Part shown: positions 24,833-32,276 of the stretch, piece after piece
How positions within the stretch are numbered: the first letter of the stretch is position 1
Layout of the letters: every line of letters begins with the position of its first letter
From: Streptococcus sanguinis
Lineage (GTDB): Bacteria; Bacillota; Bacilli; Lactobacillales; Streptococcaceae
Length of the DNA stretch: 64,000 nt
Direction of reading: 5' to 3'
NCBI RefSeq assembly: GCF_003943735.1
Contig: NZ_RJMV01000002.1
Location: forward strand, 223,943 to 287,942
Made by a program: the position numbers and the translations under genes
The notes under the pieces: generated by a model
What the model was told of the DNA's origin: nothing
Seen by the model: only the letters and a program-made list of their open reading frames with translations
Databases searched by the model: none

Positions 24833-25840
24833 ATGGTCAGCAAGAAAGAATTAGTGCTGAGAGCTTTTCGGGGTGAAGAAGTTGACCGAGTGCCTGTTGG
24901 ATTTTGGTTTCACTTTGTAAGCCAAGAGGAAAAGATGCTGGGCCTGGACAATCCAGTAATTTTCAATAAAAGTGTTGAGGGGCATGCTGCTTATGTTCGA
25001 GCTGCACGGCCAGACTTTGTCAAGATTATGAGCGATGGCTTCTTTAAGTATCCCAGCACGCTTTATTCGGATCATATTGAGTCCATTCAGGACTTGGCAG
25101 CTATCCAGTCTATCGGTGAGCATCATCCTTGGATTGAGCAGCAGATTGATATGGTGAAAGCTGTAAAGGCAAGCTATCCGGAGGACCTCGCTTCCTTCTA
25201 CAATATTTTTGCGCCGGTCTCCTATCTCAAGCGCTGGTTCCGTCGGGAAGGGTCACGAGGAGATAGAGAAATAGCAGATTTTCTGGCAGAGGATCCTGAG
25301 CTGATAGGACATGTTTTAGATGTCATTGCCGGTGATATTGCTATTTTGACTAGGCGGATCATTGAGGAAGCGGGCATTGAGGGGATTTATCTCAGTACCC
25401 AGCAAGTCCAAGACGGCCGGGTAGATGCGGCCAGTTATCGTCGTTATATTGAGCCTAGTACGGTCAAGGTTCTGGAAGCGGCCAATGCGGCTGGCGGTCA
25501 GAATATTCTCCACATTTGCGGCTTTGAAGGAGCCAGCAATGATTTGGAACTGTTCAAGGACTATCCGGCTCAAGTCTTTAACTGGGCAACCCATCATGAG
25601 GGTGTCAGCTTAGCGGAAGGGCGCAAGCTCTTTGGCGGTCAGACTGTCCTGGGCGGCTTTGAAAATGGCAGAGCAGCTCTTCTAAATACAGGCAGTCGTG
25701 CAGAGTTAGAGGATGAGACCAAGCGACTGCTGGCTGCAGCTGGCAGACAGGGAGTGATTCTTGGGGCTGACTGCACAGTACCAGATGATTTCGAAGTAGA
25801 AAGACTGGACTGGATTCGTCAGGCAGCTAGTCAGTTCTGA
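24833..25840 (+). CDS. URO-D-fold protein with methyltransferase zinc signature, copy 1
   Basis: A 335-residue protein of the uroporphyrinogen decarboxylase superfamily. It carries H227-x-C229 (LHICGFEG) and C314 (GADCTVP), the H-x-C-xn-C zinc ligands of MtaA/CmuA-type methyltransferases, which pass a methyl group to a thiol. True HemE decarboxylases lack these ligands, and streptococci have no heme pathway. The start at 24833 follows AAGGAGGAAGTA; an ATG 39 bases earlier lacks this site. The second copy at 26184 shares the N terminus ELVLxAFRGExVDRVPVGFW and all zinc ligands. The substrate and methyl acceptor are unknown; homocysteine or another thiol is a family-based guess. Confidence 0.8.
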   Translation: MVSKKELVLRAFRGEEVDRVPVGFWFHFVSQEEKMLGLDNPVIFNKSVEGHAAYVRAARPDFVKIMSDGFFKYPSTLYSDHIESIQDLAAIQSIGEHHPWIEQQIDMVKAVKASYPEDLASFYNIFAPVSYLKRWFRREGSRGDREIADFLAEDPELIGHVLDVIAGDIAILTRRIIEEAGIEGIYLSTQQVQDGRVDAASYRRYIEPSTVKVLEAANAAGGQNILHICGFEGASNDLELFKDYPAQVFNWATHHEGVSLAEGRKLFGGQTVLGGFENGRAALLNTGSRAELEDETKRLLAAAGRQGVILGADCTVPDDFEVERLDWIRQAASQF

Positions 25841-25896
25841 TAGATTTGCCAAAGCAATCAAAGAGTAATTTTCAACTCTTTCAAGGAGGAAGATAG

Positions 25897-26097
25897 ATGA
25901 ATCGGTATCAAAAAAGGCTTGCTGCTCTTGCTCTGATATTCTTGATAATAGGCACCTTTCTGAGCATCAGTCAGATTTATGCTCATCAGTCTTCAGACAA
26001 AAAAGAAGATGATTTGCAGGTGCTCAAGAGACTGCCTGAGCAGTCAACTGGCTTGATGCAGCCCAATGATATCGCTGCCCTGCTCTTGTCGGATTAG
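25897..26097 (+). CDS. Small membrane or secreted protein between the two URO-D-fold genes
   Basis: A 66-residue protein with a basic N terminus (MNRYQKRL), one hydrophobic segment (about 9-30, ALALIFLIIGTFLSISQIYA) and a polar tail of about 36 residues ending in LLLSD. The hydrophobic segment may be a membrane anchor or a signal peptide with cleavage near IYAHQ; there is no lipobox cysteine. The ribosome site AAGGAGG is excellent, so translation is likely. I recognise no family. Its position in the operon suggests a link to the transporter or to membrane placement of the soluble enzymes. Confidence 0.7.
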   Translation: MNRYQKRLAALALIFLIIGTFLSISQIYAHQSSDKKEDDLQVLKRLPEQSTGLMQPNDIAALLLSD

Positions 26098-26183
26098 AAT
26101 TTTTACTAAAAGGTTGACTTGGCTCATTAGCAAGCTAAAAACTAACCCATTGGCTAGATAGGGATAATAAAAAAGGAGAGAAG

Positions 26184-27185
26184 ATGACTTCAAAAAGAGA
26201 ATTAGTACTGAAGGCATTCAGAGGAGAGCCCGTTGACCGAGTGCCAGTTGGTTTCTGGCATCATTTTACCAGCGAGGATGAGTGGCTGGCTGGTTTTGGA
26301 AATCAAGCCATTATTGAGAAAAATCTGGCAGGCCATCAAGCTTTTCTGGCAGAAGTAGAGCCAGACTTCATCAAGCTGATGAGTGATGGTTATTTTGCTT
26401 ATCCTAATGAACGCTTGAAAAAAGTCCAATCTATCAAAGAGTTGGCATATATTGAGCCACTAGGTGCTGACCACCCTTGGATTAGTGAGCAGGTGGAGCT
26501 GGTGCAGAAGATTAGGGTTGGCTTTACAGAGGACTTGATCGCTATTTACAATATTTTTGCGCCAGTGACCTACTTCAAATGGTTGGTCGGCAAGGTTGCC
26601 GGAGGAGATGATATCATTGCAGATTTCTTGGCAGAGGATGCAGTACTCACGAAGCGGGTGCTGGATGTGATTGCTCAAGATATTGCTGCTTTGACAGAGC
26701 GAATTATCAAGGAAGCTGGTGCGGATGGAATCTACCTCAGCGTTCAGAGCATTCAGGATGCGCGGGTGTCGGCTGAAGACTATAAGACTTTTATTGCTCC
26801 TAGTGAATTGGCAGTGCTGGAAGCAGCCAACGCGGCTGGTGGAGTGAATATCTTGCACATTTGCGGTTACGAAGGCGCGCGAAACGATGTTCATCTTTTT
26901 ACTGACTATCCAGCTCAGGTCATCAACTGGGCAGTGGGGCCAGAAGGCATCAGCCTAGCGGAGGGCCGGAAATTGTTTGGCGGTCGCACTGTTCTCGGTG
27001 GTTTTGAAAACGGCAAGAATGGCCTGCTCTACACGGGCAGCCAAGTGGCTATTCAAGACGAGACCAAGCGGCTGATAGCAGAGGCTGGCAAGGAAGCTTT
27101 GATTATCGGGGCTGACTGTACTATTCCAAGCGATATTAAGGCAGAGCGGATTCAGTGGGTTCGCCAAGCAGCAAGCTTAACATAA
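26184..27185 (+). CDS. URO-D-fold protein with methyltransferase zinc signature, copy 2
   Basis: A 333-residue paralog of the protein encoded at 24833. It has the same fold and the zinc ligands H225-x-C227 (LHICGYEG) and C312 (GADCTIP). Differences cluster in the middle (about 130-160), where copy 1 has a basic KRWFRREGSRGDRE segment and this copy has FKWLVGKVAGGDD, and near residue 30; these may set different substrates or partners, or allow a heterodimer. AAAGGAG precedes the ATG. The gene ends 15 bases before the substrate-binding protein gene, tying it to import. Confidence 0.8.
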   Translation: MTSKRELVLKAFRGEPVDRVPVGFWHHFTSEDEWLAGFGNQAIIEKNLAGHQAFLAEVEPDFIKLMSDGYFAYPNERLKKVQSIKELAYIEPLGADHPWISEQVELVQKIRVGFTEDLIAIYNIFAPVTYFKWLVGKVAGGDDIIADFLAEDAVLTKRVLDVIAQDIAALTERIIKEAGADGIYLSVQSIQDARVSAEDYKTFIAPSELAVLEAANAAGGVNILHICGYEGARNDVHLFTDYPAQVINWAVGPEGISLAEGRKLFGGRTVLGGFENGKNGLLYTGSQVAIQDETKRLIAEAGKEALIIGADCTIPSDIKAERIQWVRQAASLT

Positions 27186-27200
27186 GAAGGAGACGAAAGA

Positions 27201-28085
27201 ATGAGCAAGAAAAAATGGATTATTGGTGGAGCGGCAGTGATTGCTATTGTAGCAGCGACTTATTTGGGGCGGACCTTGACAGGTGCTTCATCTAGCAAGA
27301 CGAGCAGCTCTGCATCTGGCAGTGGCAAGGTCACGACTTTGAAAGTGGCACATACACAGAACTATGTTCCTTATGATTTTGTGGATGAAAAGGGAGAATC
27401 AGATGGCTATGAAGTTGCTGTTCTCAAGGCTATTGATGAGAAGCTGCCTGACTATCAGTTTGAATATACCGGTACTAGTGATGAGGATCTCTTAGTCGGT
27501 CTGGAATCTGGGAAATATGATATTGGAACCAAGGGAGCATGGTACACCGAAGAGCGGGCGAAGAAGTTCATCATTCCAAAAAGCCCAATCGGGGCTAGCA
27601 TTATCGGTTTCACTATCCGCAAGGAAGATGCAGAAAAATACAAGACCATTGATGATTTTGCCAAGGAAAAGGGTAAGCTGGTACCGATTTCTCCGCAGAA
27701 TGCTCAATGGGCCGTTATCGAAGAGTATAATCAGAAGCATAGCGGTGCTCCTATTGATTTGACTGCAGCAGAGTCCTTCAAGGTAGCTGATGCTTATGCT
27801 TGGGTTCTGGAAGGGCGCTACGATGCTTTCTTTGACATCAAGCTGTCTTTTGAAAAAGCTGTGAAAGACAAGGAAGGTTCTTACCATCAGTATGCGGATC
27901 AACTGACTTGGTTCCCTTACAAGGGGATTCCGACCTATCCCCTGCTTCATAAAAACGAAAAAAATGAAGAATTTGCTAAGGCATATGAGAAGGCAATTAA
28001 GGAACTGGAAAAAGACGGAACCTTGGCTAAACTATCGGAGAAGTATTTCGGAGAAGATGTCTTCTCTTATGTGGACAAGAATTAG
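27201..28085 (+). CDS. Amino-acid-type ABC transporter, substrate-binding protein
   Basis: A family 3 solute-binding protein of 294 residues. It has an N-terminal hydrophobic anchor (about 6-24) and a Ser-rich linker, then two lobes (VAHTQNYVPYDFVDEKGESDGYEVAVLKAID at the start, cut into the usual motifs). There is no lipobox cysteine, so it is probably tethered by an uncleaved signal anchor rather than lipid. The GESDGYEVAV motif and DIGTKGAWYTEERAKKF segment match polar amino acid binders such as those for cystine or glutamine. It is the first gene of the importer and follows the second URO-D-fold gene closely, so its ligand is probably the enzymes' substrate or its precursor. Confidence 0.85.
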   Translation: MSKKKWIIGGAAVIAIVAATYLGRTLTGASSSKTSSSASGSGKVTTLKVAHTQNYVPYDFVDEKGESDGYEVAVLKAIDEKLPDYQFEYTGTSDEDLLVGLESGKYDIGTKGAWYTEERAKKFIIPKSPIGASIIGFTIRKEDAEKYKTIDDFAKEKGKLVPISPQNAQWAVIEEYNQKHSGAPIDLTAAESFKVADAYAWVLEGRYDAFFDIKLSFEKAVKDKEGSYHQYADQLTWFPYKGIPTYPLLHKNEKNEEFAKAYEKAIKELEKDGTLAKLSEKYFGEDVFSYVDKN

Positions 28086-28278
28086 TGGCTGCTGTCTGCT
28101 GATTATGGGAAATCAAAGGCTGACTGATAAGCTATCTGAATACAGAGCTGGTGGCTTCTAAGCTGACCTTGATGCTGCTTGAAGGAATTTTCAAAGAGAG
28201 AGCAAGGCTGCTCCAATCTGAAAGTGCCCGTCCAAGAGAAGCTTATTCTATCTAATCACTGTCGAAGGAGAAGAAATT

Positions 28279-28971
28279 ATGGTCTCGTATGACTTATCCC
28301 GTGTCTTTGGCCTGCTGCCTAGTCTGCTGCAGGCTCTGCCGACCACTTTATGGATTATGTTTGTGACAGCATTGATTGGCTCCTTGCTGGGTGGTCTGTT
28401 GGCTTGGGCTCAGATTGCTGAGGAGCAGTCTTTTGCTGGCTTGGCTAGAGGATATATATTTATTCTTAGATGTACACCGCCTATTGTCTTACTTTTCTTG
28501 GTTTTTTATGGTATTCCAGAGTTTTTAGAATGGTGGCTGGGGCTGGATATCAATAATTGGTCGCGGACTGTGTTTGTCATCATCACCATGATTCTTCTCT
28601 TTGCGGCTATGATTGCGGAAGTCTTCAAGGCAGCTTATCTTGCTGTTCCCAAGGGACAGACTGAGGCAGGTCTCAGTATTGGCTTGACACCGGTGCAGAC
28701 TTTTCTGCGCATCGTCCTGCCACAGGCTTTTCGCATCGCCCTGCCCAATCTCACGACTGCCCTTCTTAATCTCATGCGGGATGCTGCGCTGGCTTATACG
28801 ATTGGGGCAGTTGATGTCATGGGAGCAGGGCAAAATCTCATCAGCCGTAATCTGGGCAATTATTCCCTCGAAACCTATACAGCGGTGGCCTTGATTTACT
28901 GGGGGATTGCCCTAGTGGTTTCACTGGCTTCCCAGCTTCTGGAAAAAAGTCTGACAGTCAAGGAGAGGTAA
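28279..28971 (+). CDS. Amino-acid-type ABC transporter permease, first subunit
   Basis: A 230-residue HisM/GlnP-type permease with about five membrane helices. It carries the cytoplasmic EAA loop that contacts the ATPase (VPKGQTEAGLSIGLTPVQTFLRIVLPQ, given here only as a location near residues 120-146). The N-terminal half has the FILRCTPPIVLLF motif typical of amino acid permeases. AAGGAGAAG precedes the ATG. About 190 bases without a recognisable gene separate it from the binding-protein gene. The second permease starts three bases after its stop, so the two likely form a heterodimer. Confidence 0.9.
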   Translation: MVSYDLSRVFGLLPSLLQALPTTLWIMFVTALIGSLLGGLLAWAQIAEEQSFAGLARGYIFILRCTPPIVLLFLVFYGIPEFLEWWLGLDINNWSRTVFVIITMILLFAAMIAEVFKAAYLAVPKGQTEAGLSIGLTPVQTFLRIVLPQAFRIALPNLTTALLNLMRDAALAYTIGAVDVMGAGQNLISRNLGNYSLETYTAVALIYWGIALVVSLASQLLEKSLTVKER

Positions 28972-28974
28972 AGC

Positions 28975-29661
28975 ATGGATTTGAATTATATTGTAAATAC
29001 CTTTCTGGTAACGTTGAAAGGCATACCTGTAACCTTAATCATTATGGCGGTGGCTATTCTGCTCAGCTTTATTCCGGCTCTGCTTCTAGCTCTGGGACAG
29101 ATTTATAAAGTTCGGGGTGTTCGGACTTTTTCGGTGGTTTATCTGGCCTTCATTCGGGCAACGCCTCCTATTTTGCTCATTCTCTTTTGCTACAGTCTTT
29201 TTCCTAGCTTACTGAATCAAATTTTCAAAAGTCTGGGTAGTCAGGTAGACGTCTTTAAGTTCAATCCGCTTTACTATGCTTTCATCATCTATAGCCTGAT
29301 GACGACAGGTAGTTTGTCGGAAATACTGCGCTCTGCCATTTTGACAGTGGATAAAGGGCAGTTGGAGGCGGCTCAAGCGATTGGTTTAAGGAATTTTCAA
29401 GCCTATCGGAGAATTGTTTTTCCTCAGGCTCTGCGCTCTGCCCTGCCCAATCTGGCCAATCTGGTTATCAATCTAGTCAAGGGAACCTCGCTGGTATTTG
29501 TCATGACAGTCAAGGATATCACTGCCTTGGCTAAAATAGAGGCCTCCCATTCTTACCAGTATTCAGAGTCTTATCTGGTGATTTTTGTTATTTATCTCAT
29601 TATTTGCGGCTTGATTCAGTGGATTTTTAGGGGCTTGGAAAAGCGCTACGCTCTTGCTTAG
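28975..29661 (+). CDS. Amino-acid-type ABC transporter permease, second subunit
   Basis: A 228-residue permease similar in layout to the one just upstream: about five membrane helices, AFIRATPPILLILF in the N-terminal half, and an EAA loop with VDKGQLEAAQAIGL near residues 122-135. AGGAGAGG overlaps the end of the previous gene and serves as its ribosome site, so the two are translationally coupled. Together with the partner permease and the ATPase it should form the membrane channel. Confidence 0.9.
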   Translation: MDLNYIVNTFLVTLKGIPVTLIIMAVAILLSFIPALLLALGQIYKVRGVRTFSVVYLAFIRATPPILLILFCYSLFPSLLNQIFKSLGSQVDVFKFNPLYYAFIIYSLMTTGSLSEILRSAILTVDKGQLEAAQAIGLRNFQAYRRIVFPQALRSALPNLANLVINLVKGTSLVFVMTVKDITALAKIEASHSYQYSESYLVIFVIYLIICGLIQWIFRGLEKRYALA

Positions 29662-29673
29662 GAAGGAAAGATT

Positions 29674-30438
29674 ATGTTAGAAGTAAAACATATCTCCAAA
29701 CGATTTGGAGAGCACCAGGTGCTGGCAGATGTCAGTCTAAAGGTCAATCAAGGTGACGTTGTGGTTATTCTGGGACCCTCGGGCTCTGGGAAAACAACAT
29801 TTCTGCGCTGTCTGAATCACTTAGAAAAAGCGGATAGCGGCCAGCTGACTTTGTCTGGCAAGGACTATGATTTGGCTAAACTCAGCAAAAAAGAGATTTT
29901 GGAAATTCGTAGAAAGACGGCCTTTGTCTTCCAGCATTATAATCTCTTTGCCAATAAAACAGCCCTTGAAAATATCTTAGAGGGCTTAGTAATCGCTCGT
30001 AAGATACCGAGGGAAGAAGCGATTGAGATTGCGGAAGAGTCCTTGAAGCGCGTGGGCCTTTTGGCCTACAAGGACTATTATCCTTCGCAGCTATCAGGCG
30101 GTCAGCAGCAGCGGATTGGAATTGCCCGTGCCATTGCTGTTAAGCCAGATGTCATTCTGCTGGATGAACCAACTTCGGCTCTAGATCCGGAACTGGTCGG
30201 CGAAGTTCTTAGTGTCATGAAGCAGCTAGCTCAGGAGGGAGTGACCATGGTCGTTGTGACCCACGAGATGAGCTTTGCCCGTGATGTGGCCAACCATGTC
30301 ATCTTTATGGACGGAGGTCACATTGTCGAAGAAAATCCTCCTCAGGAATTCTTCTCTAGCCCGAAGGAAGAGCGGACCAAACAGTTTTTGTCCCGCATTT
30401 TGTCGGACGCCAGCTATAGTGTAGAATATATGATTTAA
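29674..30438 (+). CDS. Amino-acid-type ABC transporter ATPase
   Basis: A 254-residue GlnQ/HisP-type ATPase that powers the importer. Visible motifs are Walker [10 protein letters not shown], the Q loop FQHYNLF, the signature LSGGQQQR, Walker [12 protein letters not shown] and the switch histidine in VVTHEM. There is no C-terminal regulatory domain of the methionine-importer (MetN) type. AGGAAAG precedes the ATG, 12 bases after the permease. A terminator follows at once, so it is the last gene of the operon that begins with the URO-D-fold genes. Confidence 0.93.
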   Translation: MLEVKHISKRFGEHQVLADVSLKVNQGDVVVILGPSGSGKTTFLRCLNHLEKADSGQLTLSGKDYDLAKLSKKEILEIRRKTAFVFQHYNLFANKTALENILEGLVIARKIPREEAIEIAEESLKRVGLLAYKDYYPSQLSGGQQQRIGIARAIAVKPDVILLDEPTSALDPELVGEVLSVMKQLAQEGVTMVVVTHEMSFARDVANHVIFMDGGHIVEENPPQEFFSSPKEERTKQFLSRILSDASYSVEYMI

Positions 30439-30463
30439 AATCTGGATTATGTCCAGATTTTTA
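30437..30463 (+). terminator. Terminator of the methyltransferase-like/ABC operon
   Basis: AAAATCTGGA (30437-30446) and TCCAGATTTT (30452-30461) form a perfect 10-bp stem that starts at the stop codon of the ATPase gene. Confidence 0.85.
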
Positions 30464-30510
30464 TTTTTGATAGAACGCTGTTATCCTTTGGCTCAATAAT
30501 GAAAAAGATA

Positions 30511-30552
30511 GACAAAAAACTAGACCGAGATAGGCTTATCTTGGTCTAGTTT
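30511..30552 (-). terminator. Terminator of the DeoR-type regulator gene
   Basis: AAACTAGACCGAGATA (30517-30532) pairs with TATCTTGGTCTAGTTT (30537-30552) with one G-U pair. On the minus strand the stem is followed by a run of six T, so it ends the transcript of the minus-strand gene. Confidence 0.85.
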
Positions 30553-30570
30553 GTGTTTAAAGAAAGTTGC

Positions 30571-31323
30571 TTACCAGAGGATTTCGCACTGGCTGCCGAC
30601 AGCGTTTTGGAAGGATTCAACTGGTGCCTGGTCGGTGATAATGCAATCCAGGCTAGAATAGTTGGAAAGTTTGAAATAATGACTAGTGTTAAACTTAGAG
30701 TGGTCGGCCAATAGAATTGCCTTGTCACTATTAGCGATCATTTCGCGCTTGATATGTGCCTGATTGTGATTGGCTTCGTAGGCAGCGTAGCGATCCAATC
30801 CGCGGCAGCTAAAGAAGAGCAAGTCTGCATGGAAATTATTGATGAAGTTGGCAGCAAAATCGCCCAGCGCAGAATTGGTTCCGCAGCCAATGTGTCCGCC
30901 TGATAAAAAGAGGGTGACATTTTCAAAGTTATTTAGCTGGCGGGCTGCTTCAATACCATTGGTTATGACACGTAGGTTCTGGAAAGGTGCCAAATGCGGA
31001 ATGAGCATAGCTGCAGTCGTAGAGCTATCAATGAAGATAGATTGGTTATGAGTGATAAAAGTTGAAGCAATTTCAGCAATTTGCTGCTTGCTTTTTTCTT
31101 CTTCACGGGCGCGAGCAGAATACACATATTCTACGTTGTTGGCCGTAATCAGCATGACTTCACCATGAGAGCGGATGATTTTCCCCTCTTTTTCTAGCTC
31201 AATCAAGTCCCGTCGAAGCGTTGATGTAGAACAGTACAAAAGTTCTTCAAGTTGGGCGGTTGCAATAATCTTTCGCTTGCTGAGAATGTCTATAATTCGA
31301 CTCATTCGTTCCAAAGAAACCAT
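30571..31323 (-). CDS. fcsR: DeoR/GlpR-family regulator, likely fucose operon repressor
   Basis: A 250-residue protein with an N-terminal winged helix (about 1-57, MSRIIDILSKRKIIATAQLEEL then STSTLRRDL) and a C-terminal DeoR sugar-phosphate sensor domain (IFIDSSTTAAML, VITNG, LSGG, FFSCRGLD, LLADHSKF). The start at 31323 follows GGAGGTCACT; the longer frame lacks a site. It is divergent from the fucose genes and is expected to repress them until a fucose-pathway phosphate such as fuculose 1-phosphate binds. The symbol is by analogy with the pneumococcal fucose regulator. Two arrays of 10-bp direct repeats between the two genes are its likely operators. Confidence 0.85.
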   Translation of the reverse strand: MVSLERMSRIIDILSKRKIIATAQLEELLYCSTSTLRRDLIELEKEGKIIRSHGEVMLITANNVEYVYSARAREEEKSKQQIAEIASTFITHNQSIFIDSSTTAAMLIPHLAPFQNLRVITNGIEAARQLNNFENVTLFLSGGHIGCGTNSALGDFAANFINNFHADLLFFSCRGLDRYAAYEANHNQAHIKREMIANSDKAILLADHSKFNTSHYFKLSNYSSLDCIITDQAPVESFQNAVGSQCEILW

Positions 31324-31338
31324 AGTGACCTCCACCGA

Positions 31339-31365
31339 TGAACAAAGCTGAACATTTATGGTCAC
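31339..31365. promoter_or_regulatory. Operator array 1 of the DeoR-type regulator
   Basis: TGAAC at 31339 and 31349 and TGG at 31359 are spaced exactly 10 bases apart. The array covers the transcription start region of the regulator gene, whose minus-strand TATAAT is at plus 31366-31371, so it could give autoregulation. Confidence 0.6.
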
Positions 31366-31412
31366 ATTATAACACATTAAACGAAAAAAAATCAATATAG
31401 TAACCATTAGAT

Positions 31413-31435
31413 TGAACGATTATGAACAGTTTTGG
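31413..31435. promoter_or_regulatory. Operator array 2 of the DeoR-type regulator
   Basis: TGAAC at 31413 and 31423 and TGG at 31433 have the same 10-base phasing as array 1, 74 bases away. It lies upstream of fucA in the promoter region. Confidence 0.6.
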
Positions 31436-31485
31436 ATATATTGTTATATAAAAGTTGGCTATTTATCAATTAGAGGTATAGGTAT

Positions 31486-31499
31486 TGAATGCGCTTACA
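31486..31499 (+). promoter_or_regulatory. cre-like site for CcpA
   Basis: TGAATGCGCTTACA matches the catabolite-responsive element consensus TGWAANCGNTNWCA at all defined positions but one. It lies 37 bases before fucA, where bound CcpA would block transcription when preferred sugars are present. Confidence 0.7.
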
Positions 31500-31535
31500 A
31501 AAAAGATTATGATGAATCCAGAAAGGAGTGAGATT

Positions 31536-32255
31536 ATGGATCATCAAGAAGAAATAATCCGCGAACAAATATGTGATGTATGCCACAAGATGTGGCAATT
31601 AGGCTGGGTAGCCGCTAATGACGGCAATGTCTCAGTCCGTCTAGACCAAGATACCATTATTGCAACACCAACAGGTATCAGTAAGAGCTTTATCACGCCT
31701 GAAAAACTCGTCAAGCTCAATCTAAAAGGGGAGATTATCGAGGCTCAGGACGGCTATCGTCCATCCAGTGAAATCAAGATGCACATTCGCTGCTATGAAG
31801 AACGGGAGGATGTGAATGCTGTTGTCCACGCGCATCCGCCAATTGCGACTGGCTTTGCGCTGGCTCATATTCCGCTTGATACCTATTCCTTGATCGAAAG
31901 TGCCATTGTAGTAGGAGCAATTCCTATCACTCCCTTTGGTGTGCCATCTACTATGGAAGTGCCAGATGCTATCACTCCGTACTTGCCAGAACATGATGTC
32001 ATGTTACTTGAAAATCATGGTGCCTTGACAGTAGGAAGCGATGTGATTACAGCTTACTATCGGATGGAAACCTTGGAGCTGGTTGCTAAGACTACCTTCC
32101 ATGGACGCATGTTGCTTTCCACTAAGGGAGTTGAGGAGGAAGAGATTTCTCGTCCAACCTTGGAACGCTTGTTTGCAATGCGGGCCAATTATAAAGTCAC
32201 AGGCCGTCACCCTGGTTATCGTAAATATAATGGTGACGGAAGCATCAAAGAATAA
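31536..32255 (+). CDS. fucA: L-fuculose-1-phosphate aldolase
   Basis: A class II aldolase of 239 residues that splits L-fuculose 1-phosphate into dihydroxyacetone phosphate and L-lactaldehyde. Zinc ligands are visible in HAHPP and ENHGAL, and the early GNVSVR and TPTGISKS motifs bind the phosphate. The ATG at 31536 follows AAAGGAG; an upstream in-frame ATG at 31485 overlaps the cre-like site. E. coli FucA is slightly shorter. On its own it could be a rhamnulose or other aldolase, but the isomerase and mutarotase downstream make fucose the best reading. Confidence 0.9.
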   Translation: MDHQEEIIREQICDVCHKMWQLGWVAANDGNVSVRLDQDTIIATPTGISKSFITPEKLVKLNLKGEIIEAQDGYRPSSEIKMHIRCYEEREDVNAVVHAHPPIATGFALAHIPLDTYSLIESAIVVGAIPITPFGVPSTMEVPDAITPYLPEHDVMLLENHGALTVGSDVITAYYRMETLELVAKTTFHGRMLLSTKGVEEEEISRPTLERLFAMRANYKVTGRHPGYRKYNGDGSIKE

Positions 32256-32276
32256 GAAACATTGGAGGAAATGATT

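Noticed and set aside
24833..27185. Heme biosynthesis uroporphyrinogen decarboxylase (HemE) pair
   Set aside because: Both proteins carry the zinc ligands of methyltransferases, occur as a pair with an importer, and there are no other heme genes here.
28086..28278. Short reading frames between the binding protein and permease genes
   Set aside because: Frames are short, lack ribosome sites and show no protein-like composition.
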